A program made the translations under genes and the position numbers. A DNA stretch of 64,000 nt. It comes from Clostridia bacterium (GTDB taxonomy: Bacteria; Bacillota; Clostridia; Christensenellales; UBA1242). Location: positions 29,814 through 93,813 of the forward strand of contig JAFUSR010000001.1 of the NCBI GenBank assembly GCA_017467585.1, in the 5' to 3' direction. Shown here one piece after another: positions 37,478-47,198 of this stretch; positions within the stretch are counted from its first letter, which is position 1; every line of letters begins with the position of its first letter. The notes below the pieces were generated by a model. It was not told where the DNA came from. It saw only the letters and a list, made by a program, of their open reading frames with translations, and made no database searches.

Positions 37478-38794
37478 TTTCTGCTCAAACTTAACAATGT
37501 CACTAGTTCCATCATCAATTTTTATCTTGTTTGAAACATCGCGCCCAAGAACCAACAAAACTTCGCTGCCACTTGCGAGCAAAATCTGAGTGTCGCGCTC
37601 TTTTATTGTCAATTTTTTGTCTGTGAAATAGTCATTTAATTTTTTACTTCCTCTGCTGCCAAGTTTTTCAAATTTATCGCCATCTTTTCTAGTTCTCCAA
37701 ACAGCATCATGAGGGATTTTGTGATAGTCGGCAAAATAGCAGTCGCTTGTAAAATCTACTTGGTCAACAGAAATTTTAGAAACATTCCAACAGCCACCAT
37801 TAGGCAGGGTGTTTAAACCGAGTTTAAAGTCACAGACATCACGATTTTTATGTGTATGCTTATAAAAATAAACACAATCATTTCTTTTTTCAGCGACAAT
37901 AGAATGTGGCAAATCAACTTTCGTTCCATTTTTCCCAAGGTCGAAGAGTTCTTTAACAATTTCAATGTGTTTAGACTCTAAATCGCTATATTCACCAAGC
38001 ATGTTATATGCTTTTTTTACAGCCTTGGCAACAATCAAAGGATTTTGTAAAAATGCAGCGGTTTTAACACATATTACGCCATTTTTTGCAGAAAACCAAG
38101 CATTATCCACAAGTGAATCAACCAAATTTGCCGCATTTTCGCAAATAGTTGCAAATTTGTAGATATTTTCCTTGAAATTTGGATAAACTTCTTCGATTTG
38201 TGGAATTATTTTATTTCTAACATAGTTCCTCGAATAAGCTAAATCGGAATTTGTGCTATCGTTTTGATAAGAAATTTTGTTTTTTGCAACATAATCAAGA
38301 ATGTCAGCTTTAGAAATTGATATCATTGGCCTTAAAATATTGTCACGTTTAGGTATGCCACGAGCCCCATCTATGCCACTTCCACGAAAAATATGCATTA
38401 AAACTGTTTCAACCTGATCGTCTTGATTGTGCGCAACAACAATTTTCTCATTCGCAGCACAATTTTTCTCCAAAACTTCATATCTCGCAGCTCGAGCCGC
38501 CTCTTCAATGGTCATTTTTAACTTTTTTGCTATTGCTGGCACGTCTATTTTAACAATTTTGCACTCAACTCCAAGTTTTTTGCACTCATCAGCGACAAAT
38601 GTCACATCTCTTTCAGCTTCTTGGCCGCGAATTCCGTGGTCAACGGTTATTACACGAAAATTAAAGTCTTTTTCTTCAGAAATTCGTTTTGTCGCAAACA
38701 AAAGAGCCATGCTGTCAGCACCGCCACTTACAGCAAGCAACAAATTATCATTTTGTCTATAATATTCAGAAACTTTTTCTTCTAAGTTGTTCAT
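37475..38794 (-). CDS. tilS: tRNA(Ile)-lysidine synthetase
   Basis: 439 residues from the ATG at 38794. The PP-loop ATP site is AVSGGADSMALL near residue 25, followed by the family helix region EEAARAARYEVLE and HNQDDQVETVLMHIFRGSG. The C-terminal TilS domain ends with the region EVLLVLGRDVSNKI. It converts cytidine-34 of the CAU-anticodon tRNA-Ile to lysidine. The -10 (TATAAT) ends six bases before this ATG, which sets the start and predicts a leaderless mRNA. Confidence 0.94.
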   Translation of the reverse strand: MNNLEEKVSEYYRQNDNLLLAVSGGADSMALLFATKRISEEKDFNFRVITVDHGIRGQEAERDVTFVADECKKLGVECKIVKIDVPAIAKKLKMTIEEAARAARYEVLEKNCAANEKIVVAHNQDDQVETVLMHIFRGSGIDGARGIPKRDNILRPMISISKADILDYVAKNKISYQNDSTNSDLAYSRNYVRNKIIPQIEEVYPNFKENIYKFATICENAANLVDSLVDNAWFSAKNGVICVKTAAFLQNPLIVAKAVKKAYNMLGEYSDLESKHIEIVKELFDLGKNGTKVDLPHSIVAEKRNDCVYFYKHTHKNRDVCDFKLGLNTLPNGGCWNVSKISVDQVDFTSDCYFADYHKIPHDAVWRTRKDGDKFEKLGSRGSKKLNDYFTDKKLTIKERDTQILLASGSEVLLVLGRDVSNKIKIDDGTSDIVKFEQK

Positions 38795-38800
38795 AATCAA

Positions 38801-38830
38801 ATTATATCAAATAACTGGGCAAAATTTCAA
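38801..38830 (-). promoter_or_regulatory. tilS promoter, predicted leaderless
   Basis: On the minus strand, TTGAAA (38825-38830), an 18-base spacer and TATAAT (38801-38806), then TTGATT and the ATG. Confidence 0.7.
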
Positions 38831-38967
38831 CAATTTTTATAAACTTTGCCGCCAAATTTATATATTTTTACTATTTTTATTGAAATTATGCGAAAATATT
38901 ATTAAAATTGCATATTTACGATACAATCTGTCTATAATTTTGCAAAATGCCACTCGTTTTTGTTTAA

Positions 38968-41226
38968 TTATCTTTTTTGAACTATTTTTATCGCCACAAC
39001 AGTCATATCGTCACGATGATTTGTTTGTCTGCTTGCAGCCTCTTGTAAAATCGTTTCAGCAAAAAACTGCATGTTAAGAGCCCTTTCGTTGTTAATAAAA
39101 TCGCAAAACTGTGCTTCTCCAAAGCTGTCAACAACCCCATCGCTTGCAAGCACAACAACATCACCGGCCGAAAGCAAAGACATTCTGGTTGTTGGCAAAT
39201 TGTTGAAATCTACACCCAGTGGCAAACTTTCTACATCAACAGCGAAACTTCTCTCTTGTTTTTTGATAACACTAATTGCGCTGCCCTGTTTAATAAAATT
39301 TACACTTCCAGAAAACGAGTCAATCACAGCCACATCTAGCGTAGAAAAAGTTGAAGACAGCGGCATTAGCATTTGATTTACACTGCTCGCAACCAATGCG
39401 TCGTCAAAACCGCACTTATAATAGCTTTCAATAAGTTTTATCGCTGTTTCAGAGACATTATTTGCTTCGTCCCCATGTCCCATGCCATCACAAATTGCCA
39501 CCAAATATTTGGAATCACTAATCTTTGTGAAAATATAATTATCACCATTTTGATTGCCCTCTTCTTTAGGATTAGACGCAACCCCGCACATAATTTCATA
39601 GTGTTCTTTAGGCTGCGCAATAATTATGCTCCACCCAGCATATTTGCTAATTTTACACTCTTTTCGTTCAAATTCTGTGTGATAAACCGCTCTGCAGGCC
39701 TCTGTTATTTGGGTGTTGACACAATCTGAATTTCTAACAACCATAATAACACTGTTAACACCGTTTGAATCTTCAATAGCAACACATTCTTTACAAACAA
39801 TGTCCATTGTTGTTAGCTTGTCTTTAATTAAAGTAGATTTTTTGCGATTAAATTCTAAATTTAATTCAAATTGTGAGCCAAGTGCACGAAAAATTTCACT
39901 TGTTCCGGCCATTTGCATTCCTGTTGCTAATTTTTCTTCAGCATCTTGCCTGTCTTGCTTCTCTTTTGTTCTAAATTCTTCAGCTGAAGCGTTGATGGTT
40001 GCAAGCATGCTATTCAGCTTGTTACAGTTGCTGGCAATTAAATTAGGAACGTCAACCAGCGTGACTTTTCCTTTTTCCTGTGCACGATTTAGCATAAAAA
40101 CAATGTCTTGAATTATGTCTTTTTTTTCATTGCACTGCAGACGGTTAATACAGTTTGAACACATTTTTGATTTTACATCTAAAGCAAGAAAATTTATCAA
40201 TTTTTGCGTGTTTTGAGTTAAGAATATTGAATTTTTGTAGCAATTTTGCATTTCTTGAAACATCATGCTCATTGTAAGAAGCCTGTTTTTAGTTTGCAAA
40301 TTTTTTCTCTCAAGCAAGTAACTCGCAATGATATTTTTATTTGAACCGAGCACATATGTTTTAAGCTTTTGAAGATTTTTTTGCGGAATTATTGCATAAA
40401 TTGTTGTGGCAGCTAAAACCGGCAAAAACATCACAAAATTGGCGCCGGTTGCGAAAGTGATAACACCCTCTATAAAGCAGACAAATCCTGAAAGCAACCA
40501 CTTGTTAGAAAGTTGTGAAATTTGCCCAAGAATTATAACCGAGAAACAAATTATAGCGTTGCTAAAATTGAAATTATAAACAATGCTTCCAGCGCAAAGC
40601 ATAAACGAATAAAGAACTGAATGTCCACCAAAAGCAGAGAGCAAAAGCACCGAGAGAACAATGATAAATTTTGAAAGGTCAAACCCAAAAACAATTAAGT
40701 TAGATAGTCCGCTTCCAACAGCAAAAAACATAACCCCCAAACAGAGCCTGTCTGATTCGGTTAGCCCCTGAATTCCCCTGTGAGAAAGTCCCAAAACAAG
40801 CTTTGAGAAGACATACGTTAATATTGTTGCAATTGCACTTTCTGAAAAAGTGAAAACAATGTTCTCTAGCGAACTCCACGAAAAATAAATTCTTGCAACA
40901 AAACTTAAAAAACAAAAAATCATGGCGATATAAAACTTGTTATTTCTGCTTGTTTTTAGCGTAACATAATAGATAAATAAAACCGCGGAAAATGTGGCAC
41001 CAATCACAACGCCAACAATATTTAAATTAAAAAGTACATAGCTTAAAAAAAACTCCACACAAACGACGATTGGAATAACGTTGTTTGCAACCAACGCAAA
41101 CGCAAACGAAATTCCAAAAGGATAAATTTTTTCAAAAATTGACGCTCTATTGGTTGCCAAAAGCAGAAGAAACACTCCAAACATAATAGCAATTTTCTTA
41201 AGCGATGATTTGTTTAATTTTTTCAT
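38968..41226 (-). CDS. spoIIE: Stage II sporulation protein E-like PP2C phosphatase
   Basis: 752 residues. The first 320 are about ten membrane helices. A middle region carries the Cys motif KMCSNCINRLQCNEK typical of SpoIIE. The C-terminal 200 residues are a PP2C/PPM phosphatase domain with VAICDGMGHGDEAN and VVLASDGVVDSFGE. SpoIIE dephosphorylates SpoIIAA to switch on sigma-F in the forespore, and has a division role. TAAAAT lies six bases before the ATG but no good -35 is seen. Presence of this gene suggests, but does not prove, endospore formation. Confidence 0.88.
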   Translation of the reverse strand: MKKLNKSSLKKIAIMFGVFLLLLATNRASIFEKIYPFGISFAFALVANNVIPIVVCVEFFLSYVLFNLNIVGVVIGATFSAVLFIYYVTLKTSRNNKFYIAMIFCFLSFVARIYFSWSSLENIVFTFSESAIATILTYVFSKLVLGLSHRGIQGLTESDRLCLGVMFFAVGSGLSNLIVFGFDLSKFIIVLSVLLLSAFGGHSVLYSFMLCAGSIVYNFNFSNAIICFSVIILGQISQLSNKWLLSGFVCFIEGVITFATGANFVMFLPVLAATTIYAIIPQKNLQKLKTYVLGSNKNIIASYLLERKNLQTKNRLLTMSMMFQEMQNCYKNSIFLTQNTQKLINFLALDVKSKMCSNCINRLQCNEKKDIIQDIVFMLNRAQEKGKVTLVDVPNLIASNCNKLNSMLATINASAEEFRTKEKQDRQDAEEKLATGMQMAGTSEIFRALGSQFELNLEFNRKKSTLIKDKLTTMDIVCKECVAIEDSNGVNSVIMVVRNSDCVNTQITEACRAVYHTEFERKECKISKYAGWSIIIAQPKEHYEIMCGVASNPKEEGNQNGDNYIFTKISDSKYLVAICDGMGHGDEANNVSETAIKLIESYYKCGFDDALVASSVNQMLMPLSSTFSTLDVAVIDSFSGSVNFIKQGSAISVIKKQERSFAVDVESLPLGVDFNNLPTTRMSLLSAGDVVVLASDGVVDSFGEAQFCDFINNERALNMQFFAETILQEAASRQTNHRDDMTVVAIKIVQKR

Positions 41227-41371
41227 GACAACATTTTACAATTTATCAACAAAAGTTTTGTGCGAAATTGCTGCAAAATGATACAATTTATTAGCAATTT
41301 TTGGATGATTTTGCGGTTTTGTGGTGCTTTTGCTTAACGACATCATTTAAAAATAAATTTTGACAACCATA

Positions 41372-41400
41372 TTGTTTTTATATATTGTTTGTGTTATAAT
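41372..41400 (+). promoter_or_regulatory. Promoter of the 609-residue repeat protein gene
   Basis: TTGTTT (41372-41377), a 17-base spacer and an extended -10 TGT-TATAAT (41395-41400), then a leader with GGGGGTG before ATG 41430. Confidence 0.65.
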
Positions 41401-41429
41401 CAATGTATAATTAAAGTTGGGGGTGCGCC

Positions 41430-43259
41430 ATGGCCGAAGAAATTAGAGATTTAGAAGTTTCTCAACTTTGTGCGGAAGACTTTCAAAATATTTCTATTGA
41501 CAAACTTAGAAGAATCAAACCAATAACCAGCAAACTATTTGATTCTTTGCCACAAGAAATTCAGAAAAAATTCAGCACCTTGTTTGATGATGCAGTAACA
41601 ATTTGGAACAACCCTGAAAAAATAAGAAAACTTTCTAACGCAGAAGTTGTTGCGCTTTTGGAACCTTACAAAAAGCGTTCATGGAAAACATTTCCAAAAA
41701 TTTTAAAAGAAAAACTTTTGAACCTTTATAGAGAAGATGTTTCTGCAAAAAGCAGACAAACAAAACTTTTGCTTTGGTTTTTAGACAAAAGAGAGTTTGC
41801 TCCAGAGGAACTTCCAGAAGAAGTAAACGCCTTTTTAAACCAGGCATATAGTGAACCTTGCAAAGCGTATGACATCGAATCTTTCAGAACCCTTGTCGGT
41901 GGAATTAGAAAATTGCCTTATAACTTTTTGTCTGACAATCAAAAAGAGTTTTTAAGAAATGCTTTCAGCTATAATGTTGACAGCATGCCAAATGAATTTT
42001 TATACATTTTGGTAAACTATGTTAAAAACGCCAAAATGTTAAATATTGACTTCAGAAATATGCCACATTTTATGCAGGAATTTATTTTTGAATGTTATAA
42101 GCGCTGCGTTGTTAAAACAGAAACATCTGCCCACAACAAAAAAATGGTGTCTGGTTGGTATAAAACAAACGAGGACCAATATCGTTGTTTTGCCGCTTTT
42201 AACCGTGCTTTTGTCAGACTTAAAACATTTGATCGCGCAATGTATTTTGACAATCCGGCAAAAAAGCTTACCCTTCCTAATTTAATTCGCTATGCAAACC
42301 TTCAGGCGAAATATATCGGCAAAGGTTCAATCAACAATTTTTATGAAGATGTCTTTTCAAGAACAAACAGTCTTGCTGTTGAGCTTGGTTTGCCAGCGCT
42401 TTACACAATTATCGATCAAGCATACCACTTTAATCCTGATGCAATTTTGGGTTATGACATTTTAAAAGAATCTGACATTCAGTTAGAGCCACCAGAGGGC
42501 GCAATACTTTATGACACAATAGATTCTTTCGGCAGGCCACGTAGATGGTTTAAAGTTGAAACAACCAGAGAATATAAAGAAAGAATTGCAACACCACTTG
42601 CCAAAGCATTTGATGACATGATTCACTATTATTCAACAATTGCAACAAAAAACACCCTCTCAGAAACAATTTCAAAAGAAGAGCAAGTTGAGGCAATCAA
42701 TTATATTTTGAGCTTGTTTGGCAAAGACATCACAATAGAAGCACATAATTTTCTTGAAACAAAACCAAGTATTTATGACCTCAAAAAAGATGCTTATGTT
42801 AATATCTTGGAAAACGCATTAAAAGATCTTATGAATGTTGATGCAATGAAAGAAATTCTCGCCAATCGCACCGCCAAAAAAATTAAAGAATTTAATGATT
42901 TGGAAGAATATTTATCTGGCCTATCTGACGAAGAACTTGCAGAATGGCGCAAAAAACCACACTCTAAAAAAGAAATCAATGCTTATAATGCATTATTTGG
43001 CAAAACAGATGATGTTTATTATGGTTATTCTCAGAGCTCAGCACCAAACTATGGTTATAAAAGAATAAATGTTGAATACGATCCATATGACATTAACACA
43101 TGGGAAGAATCTCATATTAAAAACAGAATTGCCGACATTCAAATTGCTATGATGGGGAAACTTGATGCAAAAGAAAAAGAACGCTTAACAATGGAACTTC
43201 AGGAACTTCAGTGGCTTCTGTCTTCAGACAAATTTTACACAGAACCAGAAAATGATTAA
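41430..43259 (+). CDS. Hypothetical alpha-helical repeat protein (609 residues)
   Basis: No known family was recognised. The first 220 residues contain about five related helical units of roughly 36-45 residues with the pattern of a short turn, LP or FP, then an amphipathic helix. Examples are KLFDSLPQEIQKKFSTLF, SWKTFPKILKEKLLNLY and FAPEELPEEVNAFLNQAY. This suggests an alpha-solenoid, a fold often used for RNA or protein binding. The remainder is charged and helical. There is no membrane segment or signal peptide. GGGGGTG precedes the ATG, and the gene is monocistronic. Confidence 0.6.
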   Translation: MAEEIRDLEVSQLCAEDFQNISIDKLRRIKPITSKLFDSLPQEIQKKFSTLFDDAVTIWNNPEKIRKLSNAEVVALLEPYKKRSWKTFPKILKEKLLNLYREDVSAKSRQTKLLLWFLDKREFAPEELPEEVNAFLNQAYSEPCKAYDIESFRTLVGGIRKLPYNFLSDNQKEFLRNAFSYNVDSMPNEFLYILVNYVKNAKMLNIDFRNMPHFMQEFIFECYKRCVVKTETSAHNKKMVSGWYKTNEDQYRCFAAFNRAFVRLKTFDRAMYFDNPAKKLTLPNLIRYANLQAKYIGKGSINNFYEDVFSRTNSLAVELGLPALYTIIDQAYHFNPDAILGYDILKESDIQLEPPEGAILYDTIDSFGRPRRWFKVETTREYKERIATPLAKAFDDMIHYYSTIATKNTLSETISKEEQVEAINYILSLFGKDITIEAHNFLETKPSIYDLKKDAYVNILENALKDLMNVDAMKEILANRTAKKIKEFNDLEEYLSGLSDEELAEWRKKPHSKKEINAYNALFGKTDDVYYGYSQSSAPNYGYKRINVEYDPYDINTWEESHIKNRIADIQIAMMGKLDAKEKERLTMELQELQWLLSSDKFYTEPEND

Positions 43260-43284
43260 AAAACAGCCAACCGGCTGTTTTTTT
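43259..43284 (+). terminator. Terminator of the 609-residue protein gene
   Basis: ACAGCC-aacc-GGCTGT followed by TTTTTT. Confidence 0.85.
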
Positions 43285-43373
43285 GATAACTTTTATTTGG
43301 GCATAAATTGTTTGCTTTTGGCAATATAATTATGATAATATAATAATACTAAAATATTTTAAAGGAGATTATT

Positions 43374-44219
43374 ATGGAAAATAGTCAAGAAAAAAATCTT
43401 GCTGGCATAGGACATGGAAAACTCTATAGGGCGCTTTCTACTGCCGCATTTGTTGGTGTGTTTGCAGCGTTTGCTATTATCATCTTTTCGCTAGTTTTAA
43501 AATGGAACTTGAATGCCTATCTATGGGGAGCCATTGCAACAATTGCAATTTTAAGTTTAGGTCTTATCTCTTCGCTTCCTTGGATAAGAAGAATTGAAAA
43601 GAATGAATATAAAAAAGTGTCAATAATTTTCGCATCATTTATCGGAATTTGTGTTATCTTGTGGCTCATCTCTCTTTGGATGATAGTTGTTATTATTGGC
43701 GCACATAATGCTGACTTAGCATTATGGTTTGCACAAATGCTCAAAATAACAATACTGGTTTCTCTTCAACTTATGGTCGCAACATTTGTTGGAAATGTTG
43801 TTATTAAATGCGGAAAGACAATGATTATCATTCAGGCCATCTCTTATTTAAGTTATGTGTTTGTTGACTTTTATCTTTCATATTTGCTCTTCTGCATCAA
43901 CATCAACCCAACAGCTTCTAATCCTATAAGTGTCAACACTGAAGCTCTAGGAGTTTTAGGACATGCATTTATGATTGCACTATTTGTTCTTGCTGTTGTT
44001 TATTGTCTCATTTCAAATGCAATTATAAAATCAATTGAAAATCGCAGAGTTAAGGCAATGACAGAAGAACTCGTTCTTCAAAAAACAAACCAACAACCTA
44101 AAGAAGAAGTTGAAACACCAGAACAAAAACTTGCAAAAATTAAAGACCTTTACGACAAAAAGCTTATTTCTGAAGAAGAATATAACAAAAAACGTGAAGA
44201 CATTTTAAATCAACTTTAA
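43374..44219 (+). CDS. Multi-spanning membrane protein with a C-terminal SHOCT domain
   Basis: 281 residues with about six hydrophobic segments between residues 20 and 215, a charged linker, and a C-terminal short helical segment KLAKIKDLYDKKLISEEEYNKKR that matches the SHOCT (short C-terminal) domain. SHOCT appears as an oligomerisation or membrane-linked tail on many unrelated proteins. AAAGGAG precedes the ATG. The membrane part resembles no family I can name, so function is unknown. Confidence 0.7.
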   Translation: MENSQEKNLAGIGHGKLYRALSTAAFVGVFAAFAIIIFSLVLKWNLNAYLWGAIATIAILSLGLISSLPWIRRIEKNEYKKVSIIFASFIGICVILWLISLWMIVVIIGAHNADLALWFAQMLKITILVSLQLMVATFVGNVVIKCGKTMIIIQAISYLSYVFVDFYLSYLLFCININPTASNPISVNTEALGVLGHAFMIALFVLAVVYCLISNAIIKSIENRRVKAMTEELVLQKTNQQPKEEVETPEQKLAKIKDLYDKKLISEEEYNKKREDILNQL

Positions 44220-44225
44220 AAACAA

Positions 44226-44254
44226 GAAGCCTGTCAAAAAGACAGGCTTTTTTG
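44226..44254 (+). terminator. Terminator of the SHOCT protein gene
   Basis: AGCCTGTC-aaaaa-GACAGGCT followed by a T-run. Confidence 0.9.
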
Positions 44255-44275
44255 TGTGTTTTTGTTAGTTTGGTA

Positions 44276-44304
44276 TTGAATTTAAAGAGTTTTAGTGATA
44301 GAAT
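44276..44304 (+). promoter_or_regulatory. Promoter of the 227-residue protein gene, predicted leaderless
   Basis: TTGAAT (44276-44281), a 17-base spacer and extended -10 TGA-TAGAAT (44299-44304), then nine bases to ATG 44314, with no Shine-Dalgarno. Confidence 0.7.
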
Positions 44305-44313
44305 ATTAGTGCT

Positions 44314-44997
44314 ATGAAAAAGAAATGTAAAGACATGCACGAAGTGTTCACAATTCAACCCCAACTGATGAACCAACAAGATTGCTATGTTACAATTGAT
44401 TATAATTCTCCAGAAGAAATGAAAAGCGACATAATGTTTTTGTTTAATTCTGTGGTTCCTAAAAATATAGATAGCGCAGCAAACATTTTTTGCCATAACA
44501 TAAGTGATGACAAGTCGTGTAACATTGTCAAAACCGGCGAATCAATTCTCCACGACGGGCTAATTTGTGATTATTCAACCATCTTTAGAACAATGACATA
44601 TATGAAATGCGACACATCACACGTAAATGAGTTTACAATTGACGACATATATCACTATACTTACGTAAATAACAACTATCACGACCGCATTACCATTGTC
44701 TCAACAATTCCAAAGGTTCTAAAAGACTCTGACGGAACAAAGATAAACTTTTCTACACCAGATTTTGAACAGTTGCAACAACCATGGACTCATGAACCAT
44801 ATGTTGAATATGACAAGATTAAAGAAAGACACATAAACAAAGAATTTATGTTGCTTAGCATGCACATCAACGATATAGCAAAAAAATATAGCATTGAACT
44901 GAATGCAAAAAACTTTATTCTTTTGCCAGCAAAAGTCAAAGAAAGGTTTAAACAAAAATATCTGCATCAACTAAAATCGCTAGAATTTTCAAAATAA
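44314..44997 (+). CDS. Hypothetical cytoplasmic protein
   Basis: 227 residues, soluble, with many Asp, Asn, His and Tyr. No motif is recognised. The C-terminal third (about 170-227) is helical and positively charged. The mRNA is predicted to be leaderless. It lies alone between two terminators. The function cannot be inferred. Confidence 0.6.
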   Translation: MKKKCKDMHEVFTIQPQLMNQQDCYVTIDYNSPEEMKSDIMFLFNSVVPKNIDSAANIFCHNISDDKSCNIVKTGESILHDGLICDYSTIFRTMTYMKCDTSHVNEFTIDDIYHYTYVNNNYHDRITIVSTIPKVLKDSDGTKINFSTPDFEQLQQPWTHEPYVEYDKIKERHINKEFMLLSMHINDIAKKYSIELNAKNFILLPAKVKERFKQKYLHQLKSLEFSK

Positions 44998-45022
44998 AAC
45001 AGGCAAGTTGCCTGTTTTTTGT
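44998..45022 (+). terminator. Terminator before gpmI
   Basis: AACAGGCA-agt-TGCCTGTT followed by TTTT. Confidence 0.85.
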
Positions 45023-45081
45023 TTGCATAAATTTGACATTGCATTTAACTTTTTATTAAAATTAATTGCAGGAGAAAAAAT

Positions 45082-46581
45082 ATGTTAACACTTTGCATCT
45101 TAGATGGTTTTGGAATAAACCACAACACAAAAGGAAACGCCGTAAAACTTCAGGGCACACCTTTCTTATCTAAACTTCAAAAAGAATTTCCAACCACTTC
45201 GCTTAGCGCAAGCGGACTCGATGTTGGCTTGCCCGAAGGGCAAATGGGCAACAGCGAAGTTGGCCACTTAAATTTGGGTGCTGGAAGAGTTGTCTTTCAG
45301 GACCTGCCAAAAATAAACAATGAAATATCAAGTGGAAAATTCTTTTCTAACCCAGCATTTTTAAAAACAATAAACCATGTCAAAAAAAATAACTCTGCTC
45401 TTCACCTCATGGGGCTTGTGTCGCCAGGAGGCATTCACTCTCACATAAACCACCTCAAGGCGCTGGTTGACTTGGCCGCTAAAGAAGGTGTTAAAAATGT
45501 GTTTATTCACGCCATAACCGACGGAAGAGACACATTGCGCGACAGCGGAATTGCTTATCTTGCAGAACTAGACAATCACATTAAAGGTAAGGCAAAAATT
45601 GCAACAATTGCCGGCCGTGTTTACACAATGGATCGCGAGAACAGGTGGGACAGAATTAAACTTTCTTACGACATGCTTGTTTACGGAAAAGCCGACCACC
45701 ACTATTCTTCTGCTGAAGACTGCATGAAAGACAGCTATGCTCACGGCATCTACGACGAATTTGTTGAGCCTAGCATAATTGTTGAGAACGCACTTATTCG
45801 TGATGGCGATGGAGTTATCTTTTTTAACTACCGCACAGACCGTGCTAGAGAAATAACAAATGCTCTTTCTCAAAAGAATTTTGACAAATTTGATCATGAG
45901 CATTTTAAAAATCTTGCGTATTGTTGCATGACAGAATATTCTGCAGACTTTAAAGATGTTTTAATTGCATATCCACCAGAAGTAATTTCTGACAACCTTA
46001 GCGCTATTATCAGCAAAAACGGCATGAAACAATTTCACACCTCAGAAACTACAAAATATGCGCACGTTACATTTTTCTTTAATGGAGGCATCGAAAAAGC
46101 CTATCCTGGAGAAGACAGAAAACTTATCGACAGCTATAATGTGAAAGATTATTCAGAAGTTCCTAACATGCGTGCGCCAGAAATAACCGACGCCGTTGTC
46201 GACGCTATTAATAGCAAAAAATATGACTTTATTTTGGTTAACATTTCAAACCCAGACATGCTCGGCCACACCGGAAATTTGCAGCAGGCAATAAAATCTA
46301 TCGAAACAACCGACAACTGCATAAAAAGAATGGCCGAAGCAACTCTTGCCTGTGGTGGAGAAATGATAATAACAGCCGACCACGGAAACTGTGAAGAAAT
46401 GATAGACAAAAACGGCAACATCTTAACCCAGCACACAACAAACCCTGTTCCATTTGTGCTCGTGTCAGAGCGCTATAAAAATGTTAAATTAAAAACAGGA
46501 AAACTCGCAAATGTTGCGCCAACAGCACTCAAACTTTTGGGGCTTCCCGCAAACAAAAACATGGAGCAACCATTGTTTTAA
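45082..46581 (+). CDS. gpmI: 2,3-bisphosphoglycerate-independent phosphoglycerate mutase
   Basis: 499 residues, the expected length for this alkaline-phosphatase-superfamily enzyme. The first metal-binding motif is ILDGFGIN, and the catalytic Ser is in QMGNSEVGH (Ser58). The histidine and aspartate ligands in TADHGNCEEM and DMLGHTGN are present. It interconverts 3- and 2-phosphoglycerate in glycolysis and needs Mn2+. AGGAG precedes the ATG. It is not next to other glycolytic genes. Confidence 0.96.
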   Translation: MLTLCILDGFGINHNTKGNAVKLQGTPFLSKLQKEFPTTSLSASGLDVGLPEGQMGNSEVGHLNLGAGRVVFQDLPKINNEISSGKFFSNPAFLKTINHVKKNNSALHLMGLVSPGGIHSHINHLKALVDLAAKEGVKNVFIHAITDGRDTLRDSGIAYLAELDNHIKGKAKIATIAGRVYTMDRENRWDRIKLSYDMLVYGKADHHYSSAEDCMKDSYAHGIYDEFVEPSIIVENALIRDGDGVIFFNYRTDRAREITNALSQKNFDKFDHEHFKNLAYCCMTEYSADFKDVLIAYPPEVISDNLSAIISKNGMKQFHTSETTKYAHVTFFFNGGIEKAYPGEDRKLIDSYNVKDYSEVPNMRAPEITDAVVDAINSKKYDFILVNISNPDMLGHTGNLQQAIKSIETTDNCIKRMAEATLACGGEMIITADHGNCEEMIDKNGNILTQHTTNPVPFVLVSERYKNVKLKTGKLANVAPTALKLLGLPANKNMEQPLF

Positions 46582-46585
46582 CAAA

Positions 46586-46619
46586 TAAAAAAACACGGCA
46601 ACTCAACCGTGTTTTTTTT
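46586..46619. terminator. Bidirectional terminator after gpmI
   Basis: AACACGG-caactcaa-CCGTGTT (46591-46612) with A and T runs. Confidence 0.85.
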
Positions 46620-47106
46620 ATCTAGAAAATCCTCTACCTGCTCCTAATGTGCCAACTTCTCTCAATATGTCACTTTTTGACTTGCTGTTTACCCACACTT
46701 CTTGAACTGAAAATGTAACACCTTCTGGTTTTGTTATCTCGTTTACCATCAAAAGCAAATTCTTTGCGAGTTTTGAATTTGTTGTTGCAAAAATTATGTG
46801 TGATTTTTGTTCATGATTTTCAAGCAAAACAAAAACCTTGCCTTTTGCTGCATCATAATTTGAAAATTTCTGTCTGTTCCACTTTGATGCGTCATTAGCA
46901 TAGACTAGAAAATATTCTACATTTGTCATTTTGCAAAGCGAAATTGAATCTTTCTCATATTCATCTATTGTGTCTGGAACAAAATACACCCACCTGTCTT
47001 TGCCTATTCTTCGCATTGAAGAAAACAAAAGCCATTGTTCTTTTGGGTCTTCTAAGTCGCGGCCAGACATTATTTCAGTCAATACTTTTTGAGTTATTAT
47101 TTTCAC
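46618..47106 (-). CDS. Hypothetical protein
   Basis: 162 residues with a GTG start at 47106 and GAAGGAAAG upstream. Soluble, with alternating strand-like and helix-like segments (RWVYFVPDTI, EYFLVYAND, KVFVLLENHEQKSHIIFAT). It ends in a Gly/Arg-rich tail (GAGRGFSR). No family recognised. It diverges from dapB. Confidence 0.6.
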   Translation of the reverse strand: MKIITQKVLTEIMSGRDLEDPKEQWLLFSSMRRIGKDRWVYFVPDTIDEYEKDSISLCKMTNVEYFLVYANDASKWNRQKFSNYDAAKGKVFVLLENHEQKSHIIFATTNSKLAKNLLLMVNEITKPEGVTFSVQEVWVNSKSKSDILREVGTLGAGRGFSR

Positions 47107-47162
47107 AATTCTTTCCTTCTATATTTATTATAGAATTAACAAAATAGATTGTCAAGACCGCT

Positions 47163-47192
47163 TTAACAAAAAACTGTGACATTGCATAGCAT
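47163..47192 (+). promoter_or_regulatory. dapB operon promoter, possibly leaderless
   Basis: TTAACA (47163-47168), an 18-base spacer and TAGCAT (47187-47192), six bases before ATG 47199. It is weaker than the other leaderless promoters here, but no Shine-Dalgarno is visible either. Confidence 0.5.
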
Positions 47193-47198
47193 ATAAAC

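Noticed and set aside
41240..41270. Spo0A-box-like TTTTGTGCGAAATT upstream of spoIIE
   Set aside because: It has an extra base relative to the TTTGTCGAAA consensus and no second box nearby; not strong enough to report as a site.
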